From: a cyanobacterium endosymbiont of Epithemia clementina EcSB | Lineage (GTDB): Bacteria; Cyanobacteriota; Cyanobacteriia; Cyanobacteriales; Microcystaceae | Assembly (NCBI RefSeq): GCF_029919255.1 | Contig: NZ_CP123991.1 | Coordinates: 2,209,833 to 2,273,832 of the forward strand | DNA: 64,000 nt | Reading direction: 5' to 3' | Part shown: in pieces, positions 38,641-48,564 of the stretch | How positions within the stretch are numbered: position 1 is the stretch's first letter | How the letters are laid out: each line of letters starts with the position of its first letter | Notes under the pieces: generated by a model | Told to the model about the DNA's origin: nothing | What the model saw: only the letters and a program-made list of their open reading frames with translations | The model's database searches: none | Translations under genes and position numbers: made by a program

Positions 38641-39192
38641 ATGGATTCAGTGCATTACCAATCTTTATCATTTCAATTAGAGGGCCAGTTCCTTGGATTT
38701 ATCAATAAACCCAATGGCCAATTAAAGTCTCTGCGATTAATGCTCAATGACCAAGAGTTACATATTAAATTGGATAAGGAATTACGCGGTTCTTTAGGAT
38801 ATGGTTTAGCTGTTGGTGATTGGATTCAGGTTGTAGGAAAACAAAAATTTAAGGGTAGTTTTAATGACTTTAAACTCAAGGCATTTCAGGTAAATCGATT
38901 GAGTTATAGCTTAGATCGATCACCGAGTTGTCCAAAAAAAGGAAAAATTCTTTTGTGTAATAAATCTGATTGTGCTAAAAATGGTAGTGAAGAACTTTAT
39001 CAAGCACTCCAAAAAACTATCTGTCGTTTGGGGTTAGAAGATTCTGTAACCATCCAAAAAACGAGTTGTCAGAAACGCTGCAAAAAAGCACCCAATATAA
39101 TTCTAATGCCTGGGAAAGAAAAATGCAGCAATCCCCGACCTCAGAATATTGCAAATCTTCTTCGTGATCATTATTTAGCTCCTATGGACTAA
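38641..39192 (+). CDS. Thioredoxin-like [2Fe-2S] ferredoxin protein
   Basis: A 183-residue protein with an N-terminal beta-rich domain (about 1-95, OB-like: LEGQFLGFINKPNG; GDWIQVVGKQKF) and a C-terminal thioredoxin-like ferredoxin domain. The four likely cluster Cys are in LLCNKSDC and SCQKRCKKAPN. It sits 168 bases after nifT and 6 bases before the nitrogenase-associated ArsC-like gene, so it belongs to the nif operon and may be an electron or cluster carrier. Its exact role is unknown. Confidence 0.75.
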   Translation: MDSVHYQSLSFQLEGQFLGFINKPNGQLKSLRLMLNDQELHIKLDKELRGSLGYGLAVGDWIQVVGKQKFKGSFNDFKLKAFQVNRLSYSLDRSPSCPKKGKILLCNKSDCAKNGSEELYQALQKTICRLGLEDSVTIQKTSCQKRCKKAPNIILMPGKEKCSNPRPQNIANLLRDHYLAPMD

Positions 39193-39198
39193 GAAAAA

Positions 39199-39603
39199 AT
39201 GGCTAATGTTATTTTTTACGAAAAACCAGGTTGTATTAACAATACAAAGCAAAAAAAAATTCTCCAAAATGCAGGTCATACCCTAGATGTTCATAACTTG
39301 TTAACAACCTCTTGGACTTTGGAAAAATTACGACCTTTTTTTGGTGATCGACTTGTTCAAGAATGGTTCAACCCTACCGCACCTCGAATTAAATCAGGAG
39401 AAATTATTCCAAGACAATTAGACGAGAAAACAGCACTTCATTTAATGATAGCTGATCCTCTATTGATTCGTCGTCCTCTTATTCAAGTAAAAGAAGTTTT
39501 TCAAGTAGGATTTGACGTGGAACAAATTGACTCTTGGATTGGCTTAAATAGTTTGAGTCTAGAAATAGAGGATTTAGAAACTTGTCCTAATACTCACAAA
39601 TAA
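39199..39603 (+). CDS. Nitrogenase-associated ArsC-like protein
   Basis: A 134-residue ArsC/Spx-fold protein of the nitrogenase-associated family (TIGR01616 type). The fold signature VIFYEKPGCINNTKQKKIL, HNLLTTSWTLEKLRPFFG and LLIRRPLIQV are visible. The arsenate-reductase Cys is present in PGCINN, but the family is defined by nif-cluster membership rather than arsenate reduction. It is the last gene before a strong terminator, 21 bases downstream. Confidence 0.85.
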   Translation: MANVIFYEKPGCINNTKQKKILQNAGHTLDVHNLLTTSWTLEKLRPFFGDRLVQEWFNPTAPRIKSGEIIPRQLDEKTALHLMIADPLLIRRPLIQVKEVFQVGFDVEQIDSWIGLNSLSLEIEDLETCPNTHK

Positions 39604-39624
39604 TTAACTATTTATAAAGCAGTT

Positions 39625-39655
39625 AGAGATGTTACTTAACACATCTCTTTTTTTA
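39625..39655 (+). terminator. Intrinsic terminator of the cysE-nifVZT operon
   Basis: An 8-bp stem (39625-39632 with 39641-39648) followed immediately by a run of T. It is a classical Rho-independent terminator 21 bases after the last gene. Confidence 0.85.
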
Positions 39656-40965
39656 TTTTCTAAAAAAGGAGTCCAATAAATTTAAAATTAGAATGCAATG
39701 ATAGGTTTAAGCGGCTCAATAATCCAATTTTTGACACTTTACACTATTGATTTTTATATAAACTACGATCGTAGCTCATAATGTTTTTTGCTATGATTAT
39801 TTATGCATTGTATAAATTTGTTTAGAATAAATTTAGAGACATAAAATTTACTGAGCTAACTGTCAAATAATTTCAATAAACAAAGCATAAAAGTCTTGTT
39901 TTACAAGGTTTAGAAGACATCAACAACTTAGTTTTATACAAGTCAAGTTCTTAAGGTCGCAGAGTACAGTTAAAATAAGAATTTTAAAAACTATTAAATT
40001 AACTTTTTTAAAAAATGGAAATCTAAACAGATAATTATAGTAAAACTCAACAAAATTAAGTTAACCAAGTTGAATAAAAGCTATATAAAGTGTTCAATCT
40101 TCAATTGAAGTCAATGTACATTGACTTTATATAAAAGTCTACTTATTGATAGACAAAGACATAATAGCAGGGCTAAACAAGAGAGCTTTTTAGTACTGTT
40201 ATTGACATAGAATTTTCAAACAATAACGCTTAAATTATGTTTTAAATTTATAGATAAGACCCGCTCTGCTGAATTAATATCTCCACCCTTTGCATTAGTC
40301 ATCATATAACAATTTTTAAAACTAATATAACTAACGAGCAAATGTTTGATTATAAATTATTAATTCCGCACTAATATCACGTTTGTAATTGTAACAGAGA
40401 TCTTGTTCGATCGTTGTTGTCTCTTTAAAAACTTCTGTTAATCCTACACTAAGAAACATTACACTAGTAGCAGCAATAATGTAATTACGGGGGTTAATAA
40501 TCTCGGTAGTAGTCGTTAACATCGTGAGTTATTTACCTTGTTGTGATTACCTTTATTTTATAAAAAGTTTAAGGGGGATGTCAGTCCCAACATACTAGAA
40601 GAGTACGGAGTTTTACTGTCTACTTAAGGGGAGTTATGTAGAAAATCTAGCTAGTTTTATATAACGTTAGTTACATTTAAAATAATTCTGTGTAATTCAT
40701 TACATTATTATTTATTTCAACTAAAATTCTCTTTTCCATACTCCACAAAACATTGTATAAATAATGATTACTAAGCTAGATCAGTAAATCATATTTTAAT
40801 GTTAGATTGAAGTGAAATAGATTGTTCAATGAAGTGTTATCTTTAAAAGAGATTGGATTTCTCCTGAGTTAATCACTTATTCAAACAACAGTTTAATTCT
40901 TGGGACCGATCTAAGATTAATAATTAGTTCAGGAATTGTATAATTTTCCAATTATCAAAACTTAA
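39656..40965. other. 1.3-kb AT-rich gap
   Basis: No convincing gene. It contains a perfect 20-bp palindrome at 40108-40127. It also contains a 63-codon minus-strand frame at 40331-40522 with one hydrophobic segment (YIIAATSVMFLSVGL) and a possible AAGG upstream; I cannot tell whether this is a microprotein or chance. Confidence 0.5.
40331..40522 (-). CDS. Questionable small membrane protein
   Basis: A 63-residue ATG frame with one predicted membrane helix near residues 14-31 and a polar C-terminus. A weak AAGG lies 13 bases upstream. No family recognised, and the surroundings are non-coding, so this is a low-confidence entry. Confidence 0.2.
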   Translation of the reverse strand: MLTTTTEIINPRNYIIAATSVMFLSVGLTEVFKETTTIEQDLCYNYKRDISAELIIYNQTFAR

Positions 40966-41667
40966 ATGTTGATCCCTCTAACTCGCCAAGCACTTAAGAA
41001 AATTATTCCCGCTATTGCGACGGGAACACAATATGCATCTTGTTGGGGAAAAGCGCGGGACGTCTTAAGACGGTTATTGATCTCTGTGGTTGCTCTCACT
41101 ACTTTCTGGCTAATTGGAAAACTTCTAGGTTCAGGAAGCGTAACCATTAAACTTATTTTCGACATTATTGCTGGACTATATTGGCTGTGGAGTCCTATTT
41201 ACTGGGCAAACTTACAGAATAGCAGTTATCGTCGCTTTCCCTATAGTGGATTTTGGCAAGGACGAGTATTAGATGTCTATCTCACAGAAGAAATTGTTAG
41301 AGAAGAACAAACCGTCAACAAGCGCGGAGAATTAGTTGTTATTGAGAACCGAGAACGGCGAATTAATCTCGAAGTTGGCGATAACGAACAGTTCAGGGCT
41401 AGAATAAAAGCTCCAGTTAAACGAATTTATAAAGTCATTAACCCTGGAGACATAGCAGAAATGGTAGTTTTATCAAAACAGTCAGATTTAAGTATAATTG
41501 ATAAAATTACAGATGTTTATCTCCCACAACATAATCTTTGGTTAGGAGAATATCCCTATTTACGAAGAGATGTTTTTACTCAGGTGAGTGATGAACTAGG
41601 GGCAGTAAAAGGTAAAAAAACGTATAAAAGACATCATCCTCATCGGGTTCAACGACGTAAACGTTAG
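40966..41667 (+). CDS. Conserved cyanobacterial membrane protein
   Basis: A 233-residue protein with two membrane helices in the first 85 residues (LLISVVALTTFWLIGKLL; IIAGLYWLWSPIYWA). A soluble beta-rich domain follows (FWQGRVLDVYLTEEIVREEQ; VIENRERRINLEVGDN; VYLPQHNLWLGEYPYLRRDVF) and a basic tail (KTYKRHHPHRVQRRKR). Close relatives are widespread in cyanobacteria and sometimes carry a misleading phosphate-transporter label. Function unknown. It stands alone, 1.3 kb from the nif operon. Confidence 0.65.
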   Translation: MLIPLTRQALKKIIPAIATGTQYASCWGKARDVLRRLLISVVALTTFWLIGKLLGSGSVTIKLIFDIIAGLYWLWSPIYWANLQNSSYRRFPYSGFWQGRVLDVYLTEEIVREEQTVNKRGELVVIENRERRINLEVGDNEQFRARIKAPVKRIYKVINPGDIAEMVVLSKQSDLSIIDKITDVYLPQHNLWLGEYPYLRRDVFTQVSDELGAVKGKKTYKRHHPHRVQRRKR

Positions 41668-41933
41668 CTGCAAAATTATAAACAATATGTTAAGGTCATC
41701 AGTTGATCAATAATTATTCAGCTAAGGACTTACTCAATACTTTCTTCTTTTGAATAATCTTAGAGACTGTGTTATTAACAAACAATTGAACTAGATTTCC
41801 TTTTTTAAGAAGAAACAAAAAAATATTTTATAAAAAACCCAATTAAAATTATAATCATAAAAATCCAGACAATGGAACTTCAATTAAAAGTGGAAGTATA
41901 CTCATGAAATAAGTTTAAAAGATTACAAACATT

Positions 41934-42905
41934 ATGTTAGACCACAGAATTAAATCCCCAAAACTTCCTTTAACTCATCACAAAATTGCTGTATTAATTC
42001 CCTGTCGTAATGAAGAATTAACGATTGCTCAAGTAGTGAAACAGTTCCGTCAAGAATTACCAGAAGCGACAATCTATGTTTATGATAATCGGTCTACCGA
42101 TGACACTATAGCACGAGCCCACGCCGCTAAAGCCATTATTCGCTGTGAACCACAGCCAGGAAAAGGAAATGTTATCAGACGAATGTTTGCTGATGTTGAA
42201 GCAGATATTTATGTATTAGTCGATGGAGATAATACTTATGAAGTTTCTGCTATTGGAGGACTCATTGAACAACTTATTACAAACCGTCTTGATATGATAG
42301 TGGGTGCGCGTCGTTCTACAATTGAAGATAAAGAAGCTTATCGTTTAGGCCATCGCGAGGGAAATCTTTTTTTGACAGGTGTGGTTAAGTTGCTTTTTGG
42401 GGCTCAACTCAAAGATATGTTATCAGGATATCGTGTTTTTTCTCGACGTTTTGTTAAATCATTTCCGGCCCTATCGAGTGGCTTTGAAATCGAAACTGAA
42501 TTTACTGTACACGCTTTAGAATTAAAGATTCCTTTTGCTGAAGAATATACACTATATGGGTCCAGACCACCAGGTTCAGAAAGTAAGTTAAAGACTTTTA
42601 CGGATGGTTGGCGAGTTTTAGCGACGGCTATCCTTTTATTTAAAGAAGCACGACCATTTTTGTTTTTTGGACTAGTTTTTATTGTTCTCGCTTTAATCTC
42701 AATTCTTTTAGGGTTGCCTATTTTTGGGGAGTATTTAGCAACAGGGTTAGTTCCTAGATTTCCTACTGCAATTTTAGCCACTTCTATGATGTTGCTAGCT
42801 TTTTTAAGCTTGACCTGTGGCATGATTTTAGACTCGGTTGCCAGGGGTCGTCGTGAAGTAAAACGAATGGCATATTTATCTCATTCATTACTAGAATTAG
42901 ATTAA
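41934..42905 (+). CDS. GT2-family glycosyltransferase with C-terminal membrane helices
   Basis: A 323-residue family-2 glycosyltransferase. The GT-A signature is clear: LIPCRNEELTIAQVV, DNRSTDDT and the metal-binding DGDNTYE near residue 97. Two hydrophobic helices end the chain (about residues 240-262 and 275-298). It resembles polyprenyl-phosphate sugar transferases that load sugars on a lipid carrier at the cytoplasmic face. It is paired with the next glycosyltransferase 20 bases downstream. Confidence 0.85.
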   Translation: MLDHRIKSPKLPLTHHKIAVLIPCRNEELTIAQVVKQFRQELPEATIYVYDNRSTDDTIARAHAAKAIIRCEPQPGKGNVIRRMFADVEADIYVLVDGDNTYEVSAIGGLIEQLITNRLDMIVGARRSTIEDKEAYRLGHREGNLFLTGVVKLLFGAQLKDMLSGYRVFSRRFVKSFPALSSGFEIETEFTVHALELKIPFAEEYTLYGSRPPGSESKLKTFTDGWRVLATAILLFKEARPFLFFGLVFIVLALISILLGLPIFGEYLATGLVPRFPTAILATSMMLLAFLSLTCGMILDSVARGRREVKRMAYLSHSLLELD

Positions 42906-42925
42906 TTTTTTCCCAGAGAATCTAG

Positions 42926-43930
42926 ATGAAACCTTCATTTCCTACTGAGACTTTAACTCTTGATAAAAATTTTTCAACTCCTGAAGTGTCAATTGTAATT
43001 CCTATTTTTAATGAGGAAGAAAGCATTGAACAGTTAGTTGGAAGAATTATTGCAATCTTAGCAAATTGTAATTTATCTTATGAAGTAATTTGTATTGATG
43101 ATGGTTCTCAGGATAAATCTTCTCAGATCTTGAGTGAATTAACTCAAAAATTTAATAACTTTAAAGCAATTATTTTACGTCGAAATTATGGACAAACACC
43201 GGCAATGGCAGCCGGGTTTAAATATGCAAAAGGAAAAATTATTGTAACCTTAGATGGAGATTTACAAAATGATCCTATCGATATTCCGAGATTGATTAAT
43301 AAGTTAAATCAGGGTTATGATCTAGTCAATGGTTGGCGAGAAAATCGACAAGATAATACCCTAACTCGATTGCTTCCTTCTAAGATTGCTAATTGGATTA
43401 TTGGTAAAGTAACAGGGGTCAATCTTCATGACTATGGGTGTTCTTTAAAAGCCTATCGTTCAGAATTAGTCGCTGATATGAATCTTTACGGTGAATTACA
43501 TCGATTTTTACCTGCTTTAGCTCATATTGAAGGAGCAAAAATTGCGGAGCTGCCTGTTTCCCATCACCCCCGCCGTTACGGGAAAAGTAAATATGGGTTA
43601 GGACGAACTTTTCGAGTTGTTATGGATTTATTAACGGTTTTCTTTATTAAGAAATATTTAACTCGCCCTATGCATGTTTTTGGATTATTTGGACTTGGTT
43701 CAACTATTTTAGGGATAACATTAGGGAGTTATCTTATTTTTCTAAAATTAGCATTGGGGCAGAGTATTGGTCACCGTCCCTTGCTGATTTTAGCAGTATT
43801 ATTAGTGTTAACTGGGGTACAGTTGTTGAGTTTTGGATTGCTAGCCGAATTAGTAATGCGAACCTATCATGAATCACAGAAACGTCCAATTTATAGGGTG
43901 AGAGAAATCATAGGTAACCACCAAGACTAA
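42926..43930 (+). CDS. GtrB-like GT2 glycosyltransferase
   Basis: A 334-residue glycosyltransferase of the bactoprenol-glucosyltransferase/DPM type. VSIVIPIFNEEESIEQLV, IDDGSQDKSSQ, the catalytic DGDLQNDP and the RRYGKSKYG motif are intact, followed by two C-terminal membrane helices (about 255-280 and 288-315). It probably transfers a sugar from a nucleotide donor to undecaprenyl phosphate for envelope glycan modification. Co-directional with and 20 bases after the preceding GT2, so likely one operon. Confidence 0.88.
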   Translation: MKPSFPTETLTLDKNFSTPEVSIVIPIFNEEESIEQLVGRIIAILANCNLSYEVICIDDGSQDKSSQILSELTQKFNNFKAIILRRNYGQTPAMAAGFKYAKGKIIVTLDGDLQNDPIDIPRLINKLNQGYDLVNGWRENRQDNTLTRLLPSKIANWIIGKVTGVNLHDYGCSLKAYRSELVADMNLYGELHRFLPALAHIEGAKIAELPVSHHPRRYGKSKYGLGRTFRVVMDLLTVFFIKKYLTRPMHVFGLFGLGSTILGITLGSYLIFLKLALGQSIGHRPLLILAVLLVLTGVQLLSFGLLAELVMRTYHESQKRPIYRVREIIGNHQD

Positions 43931-44939
43931 CCATTTAAAATTAACTATCTTTAGGATTAAATTATGAGCATAGAGACGATTTAGAAACTTAATGTTTATT
44001 CAAAATCTTTTATATGAAAATCAAAAGAAATGTTGGGTAATTCTTCTTTATAAAGCTCTTCTGGGTGTTGGATAATAACCCAATAATTTTTTTAAAAAAA
44101 GTCAATCTTACTCTAGTTAAACTGTTAATTTCTTTTGGTTACAGGAAGCTATTGAAATTGTAATCGCTTAAGCAGGAGAAACCATGAAAGAATCCGCAGA
44201 TGAATAATATGATTATCAAAACTTGTAAAGATGAAATAATTCCTCTCGTGCTCAGTCGTCATACCCATACCCCGAATCAGTAGTTAAATCAACTAGCTCA
44301 AGACTTACTTTTATATAACTCAACCTGGAATAATAAAGTCGCTTAGGCAGCTGCTGTAGCTTATCCTAATGTTGCTATAGAAAAAAATAAGTCTGAATTA
44401 ATAGACTTTTGTTACCCTCAAAATATATGCTTAAGCCGGGATGAATGGGTGAAGAATTCAATTTTGGGAAAGATTTCCCTTGTCTTTGGTAGGCGTTACT
44501 AGTGAGCAGAAAAATTCAGGGTTAATTATCTTTTTTAGTAGGCCTCTTTCCTTCTCTGAGGAGTAGTCTCTCATTCTAATCACAATAAAAAACTAGAGAA
44601 TAAATTGTTTTTGTTCAAAATTTGCTTGTTTAACCTATTCTCTTTTCAATCCAAACAAATTAAACTTATGCTCACCTAAAATTAGCGTTAAAAAAATTAT
44701 ATTTTCTTAATTTTACTCCATTTATTTTATCCTTAATTAAGAAATAATTACTTGAATCAGAGTCTTTTAAATCAGCTCTTGAGAATCCGACTTCCGATAA
44801 AATTTTTATTAGCTCATTGCACTCCTTTAAGCTTAATCTTTTTAAAGCATTGGATAGAAAAAAACATAAATTCTAGAAAATATTGTCTTTACTTTTTTTT
44901 AGAAAATAGTTTAGAAACGAGTTCAATCACTATCAATAA
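43931..44939. other. 1-kb gap containing a decayed gene
   Basis: Apart from the remnant at 44219-44505 I see no gene. A 67-codon plus-strand frame at 44752-44955 has no start context and runs into the opposing NnrU gene; I regard it as chance. Confidence 0.5.
44219..44505 (+). pseudogene. Unidentified decayed gene with in-frame TAG codons
   Basis: One frame from ATG 44219 reads convincing protein through two TAG codons: IIPLVLSRHTHTPNQ-stop-LNQLAQDLLLYNSTWNNKVA-stop-AAAVAYPNVAIEKNKSELI, then FCYPQNICLSRDEWVKNS. The stops look like single C-to-T changes of CAG. I do not recognise the family. Coding-like text in another frame just upstream (44150-44210, EAIEIVIA-stop-AGETMKESADE) may belong to the same gene. 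Confidence 0.5.
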
Positions 44940-45656
44940 TCACCAATTCACTTGAGAGGTCATTTGTATTAACCAAGGATGTCTCCACCATAATAACCCC
45001 ACAAAAATAAGAATTCCTAGATAAGCTGGTTTAAAAAACTCCTGCAATTTTAGAGTTTGACGACCCTCAAAAATAGCTAAAAAGGGAACAATAGAAGTCC
45101 GTTTTTTAACATCAATAAAAGCCTCTCCATAGCGCTTTTCGAGGCGATAGTCTCCATGCCACACGGCAAATAAATGGTGAGTAACTAACCCTAATGATGT
45201 TACCAAAGTAAAGGTAGTTCCTAGCCATAGGGTATGAGCAATACACCAAATGACTTGACCAACCATTTGAGGATGACGACAAATTCGAAGAATACCTGTT
45301 TCATAAAGATGAACTTGGGGTTTAGAGATTGCCGCGATTTCTAGAAGATTAAAAGTAGCTGGATACAGAAATAAAAAAGATATGAAACTGAAAAGCCAAA
45401 CAAGAGCTTTAACCACCTGATATCGTTGAAATTGCCATAGAATCAATCCATCATAACGATGATTGAAAAAGTAAATAATTAAAACTACCGCTAGGGGAAT
45501 ATTGACCAAGACAAACACAATACGATAGAGTCTCGGTCCAATTTTTTTTTCTCCCCAAGGACGTAATGCTGCTAGTCCACTATGGACAATAGCAAATCCT
45601 AAGAGTAATCCCAAAATAATTCCATGACTTGGTGTCAACCAGGTTGATAAACTCAT
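44940..45656 (-). CDS. NnrU-family membrane protein
   Basis: A 238-residue integral membrane protein of the NnrU family, which includes the plant and algal 15-cis-zeta-carotene isomerase Z-ISO. About six membrane helices are visible. The conserved RICRHPQMVGQVIWCIAHTLWLG and HHLFAVWHGDYRLEKRYG segments contain the likely heme-ligand histidines of this family. A carotenoid-isomerase role is plausible but not proven. It is divergent from rbcR with a 205-base gap. Confidence 0.75.
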   Translation of the reverse strand: MSLSTWLTPSHGIILGLLLGFAIVHSGLAALRPWGEKKIGPRLYRIVFVLVNIPLAVVLIIYFFNHRYDGLILWQFQRYQVVKALVWLFSFISFLFLYPATFNLLEIAAISKPQVHLYETGILRICRHPQMVGQVIWCIAHTLWLGTTFTLVTSLGLVTHHLFAVWHGDYRLEKRYGEAFIDVKKRTSIVPFLAIFEGRQTLKLQEFFKPAYLGILIFVGLLWWRHPWLIQMTSQVNW

Positions 45657-45861
45657 TAATATTTTTGTTTTTGATTAAAAAAATAAGTCAGGTTTGAGAC
45701 CTCTATCAAAACTATACTAAAGGATTTTGATCCCCATCGTATGTTACTGTCGTTCTCAGTAGGGATAAGTGTCCCCTATTGAGGACATCCCGTCATCAAA
45801 GTTAAGTTAATAGTTCAGATGGCCTTCTCGGTTAACTCCTTGCCTATTTTTTAATAAACCT

Positions 45862-46857
45862 ATGGTAGACATTCCCTTTACATTAGATCAACTCCGCATC
45901 CTCAAGGCTATCGCCTCTGAGGGGAGTTTTAAACGGGCGGCAGACACCTTATATGTTTCTCAGCCAGCTGTTAGTCTCCAAGTTCAAAATTTAGAAAAAC
46001 AACTCAATGTCCCCTTATTTGATCGAGGTGGCCGTAAAGCACGATTGACAGAAGCTGGACATCTTCTGCTGTCTTATAGCGAAAAAATTATTACCTTATG
46101 TCAAGAGACCTGTAGAGTTATCGAAGATCTACAAAATCTTCAAGGGGGAACTCTGACTGTAGGAGCATCCCAAACTACGGGAACTTACCTTCTTCCTAGA
46201 ATGATTGGTTTGTTTCACCGAAAATATCCTGATGTTTCAGTGCAACTCCAGGTTCATTCAACCCGACGGACTTCTTGGGGGGTGGCAAACGGACAGGTAG
46301 ATTTAGCGATTATTGGGGGAGAAGTTCCGACTGAACTTCAAGAAATTTTAAGAGTCCGTCCTTATGCTGAAGATGAATTAACATTGATTTTACCGGTTTC
46401 CCATCCTTTGACTAAGGTAGAAACGATTCAAAAAGAGGATTTATACCGCCTTGATTTTATTGGTTTGGACTCCCAGTCAACCATTCGCAAAGTAATAGAT
46501 AAGGTGTTAAATCGCTGTGATATCGATACCAAACGTCTCAAAATCGAGATGGAACTTAACTCAATTGAAGCTATAAAAAACGCGGTTCAAGCAGGATTGG
46601 GTGTCGCGTTTGTTTCTATTACAGCCGTTAAGAAAGAATTGGAAATGAAAGAACTTCATGTTGGCCGTATTAAAGATATAGAAGTCCAGCGAACTCTGTC
46701 TGTAATTACCAACCCAACTCGTTATCGTTCAAAAGCAGCTGAAGCATTCATTACGGAGATACTACCAGAATTCTCCACCTATAAAGAAGCCTTAGATCTC
46801 GAACTTATTTCCCCTAATGCTGCTAATTCGTTAAAAGAACCCGCCTCTAAAATCTAA
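45862..46857 (+). CDS. rbcR: LysR-type regulator of the RbcR family
   Basis: A 331-residue LysR-family regulator. The N-terminal helix-turn-helix ([37 protein letters not shown]) and the effector domain ([42 protein letters not shown]) closely match cyanobacterial and plastid RbcR/Ycf30, activators of rbcLS and carbon-fixation genes. Its retention is notable if the organism is a non-photosynthetic symbiont; it may then control other targets. It converges on panC-cmk, leaving only 15 bases between stops. Confidence 0.85.
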   Translation: MVDIPFTLDQLRILKAIASEGSFKRAADTLYVSQPAVSLQVQNLEKQLNVPLFDRGGRKARLTEAGHLLLSYSEKIITLCQETCRVIEDLQNLQGGTLTVGASQTTGTYLLPRMIGLFHRKYPDVSVQLQVHSTRRTSWGVANGQVDLAIIGGEVPTELQEILRVRPYAEDELTLILPVSHPLTKVETIQKEDLYRLDFIGLDSQSTIRKVIDKVLNRCDIDTKRLKIEMELNSIEAIKNAVQAGLGVAFVSITAVKKELEMKELHVGRIKDIEVQRTLSVITNPTRYRSKAAEAFITEILPEFSTYKEALDLELISPNAANSLKEPASKI

Positions 46858-46872
46858 TTCAAGGATGATTAA

Positions 46873-48411
46873 TCAACGTGAGGCTTTGTAACGATGATAA
46901 AGATAAATGATCTTATCAGTGACTTCTTCTATCGTCAGCCCGTCAGTATTAATGGCAATAGCATCAACGGCTTGACGTAAGGGAGCAAGAGAACGATGAC
47001 TATCTAGATAATCCCTTTTTTCAATCTCTTGCTCAAGTTCTTTTAAGGTAATTCTATTGTGTCCTTGATCTTGAAAGTCTTGCCAACGCCGCCTGGCGCG
47101 TTCGGCCACTGAAGCTGTCAAAAAAATTTTAAGGTCGGCATCAGGAAAAAGATTGGTTCCAATATCTCGTCCTTCTGCAACTACTCCTCCTTTTTTCCCC
47201 AATTGTTGCTGATAACGGACTAATTTATCCCGGACAGCACGTTGTGCAGAAACTTCAGAGACTAAGGCAGTTACTTCGGGAGTGCGAATCACTTCTGTGA
47301 CATCTTCTCCATTTATCTTAAGACGAGGAAGTGTGTCGTCTGTTGTGAAGATAAATTCTAAGGTGGCCTGAGAAATTAATTCTGCAATCGCCTCAGGAGC
47401 ATCAGTAGAAACTCCTGAACGTTTAACCAGCCAAGCAATTGCCCGATACATGGCTCCCGTATCTAAATAAAGTAAATTCAAGGCTTTAGCCACTCGACGG
47501 GTAACAGTAGATTTTCCTGCACCAGCCGGTCCATCAATGGCAATAATAGGTTTACGAACCCGAAGAATGACATTATCAATTAGACGGGTTGAGCCAACAT
47601 AAGCTGCAACTGCCAATAATCCAGTATCTTCAATTTTGTCTAGGACAGTTAAAGTATCAGGATCTACTAGGGAAACATATTGTATCTTAACCCCAGGATT
47701 TAATCCCAATTCTTGCTGAAAAATATCGAGCAGTTGTTTTGCAGTATGTTCCCCCTCATCAAAAGCCTGTTGTACCTTTTTGAGCCCTTTAAACAAAGCT
47801 AAGGCTTGTTTTCGTTCTTCTTGACTTAAATATTGATTGCGGGAACTATAAGCTAGTCCTGACGGTTCTCTGACAATGGGACAGCTTTTGATAGTAACTG
47901 GTAAATTCAAGTCTCTAACTAACTGCCTAATGATTGCGAGTTGTTGAGCATCTTTTTCTCCAAAAAAAGCGACATCAGGACTCACAATGATCAATAGTTT
48001 CGTGATAATAGTAGCAACTCCTGGAAAATGTCCAGGACGAAAGGCTCCGCACAACGAAGAGATCATTGACAGAGGTGGGATTACCGTGGTGGTAGGCTTC
48101 TGAAGATTATTCTTCATGCCCATTTCTTGGGGTGTGGGTGCAAATACTACCTTTACTCCTAATTCTTTGCATAGTTGACAGTCTTGCTCCCATTGTCGGG
48201 GATATTGTTCTAAGTCCTCATGGGGCCCAAACTGAAGAGGATTAACGAAAATACTAACTACCACAAGATCAGTTTCGGTGACAGCGCGACAAATTAAACT
48301 GATGTGGCCAGGATGTAAAGCTCCCATCGTGGGAACTAAGCCCAAAGATCGCTCAAAGGGTTGATTTTTTAAATAGGCACGTAACCCGGCCACGGTTTTA
48401 AAAATACGCAT
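46873..48411 (-). CDS. panC/cmk: Bifunctional pantothenate synthetase / (d)CMP kinase (PanC-Cmk)
   Basis: A 512-residue fusion typical of cyanobacteria. Residues 1 to about 285 form PanC, which joins pantoate and beta-alanine to make pantothenate (MGALHPGHISLI; FGEKDAQQLAIIRQLVRDL; IVREPSGLAYSSRNQYLS). Residues from about 290 form CMP kinase (AIDGPAGAGKSTVTRRVAKAL P-loop; GREGDIGT-type AEGRDIGTNLFPDA). Both active-site motif sets are intact. The gene stands alone on the minus strand. Confidence 0.95.
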   Translation of the reverse strand: MRIFKTVAGLRAYLKNQPFERSLGLVPTMGALHPGHISLICRAVTETDLVVVSIFVNPLQFGPHEDLEQYPRQWEQDCQLCKELGVKVVFAPTPQEMGMKNNLQKPTTTVIPPLSMISSLCGAFRPGHFPGVATIITKLLIIVSPDVAFFGEKDAQQLAIIRQLVRDLNLPVTIKSCPIVREPSGLAYSSRNQYLSQEERKQALALFKGLKKVQQAFDEGEHTAKQLLDIFQQELGLNPGVKIQYVSLVDPDTLTVLDKIEDTGLLAVAAYVGSTRLIDNVILRVRKPIIAIDGPAGAGKSTVTRRVAKALNLLYLDTGAMYRAIAWLVKRSGVSTDAPEAIAELISQATLEFIFTTDDTLPRLKINGEDVTEVIRTPEVTALVSEVSAQRAVRDKLVRYQQQLGKKGGVVAEGRDIGTNLFPDADLKIFLTASVAERARRRWQDFQDQGHNRITLKELEQEIEKRDYLDSHRSLAPLRQAVDAIAINTDGLTIEEVTDKIIYLYHRYKASR

Positions 48412-48564
48412 TTTTATTATTAGGTCATCACGAGTAGATTAGGACACATAAAATTAAGAAGCAAAAGTTGACTGCACCAAGGTTTCTGTTGCTTTTACTG
48501 ATATCAAACACTTTAATGTGTGCTGCGGTAATTGGAAAAGTTTTTATTCACTCATTACCAATTA

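Noticed and set aside
44752-44955. 67-codon plus-strand frame
   Set aside because: No start context, no family, and it runs into the opposing NnrU-type gene.
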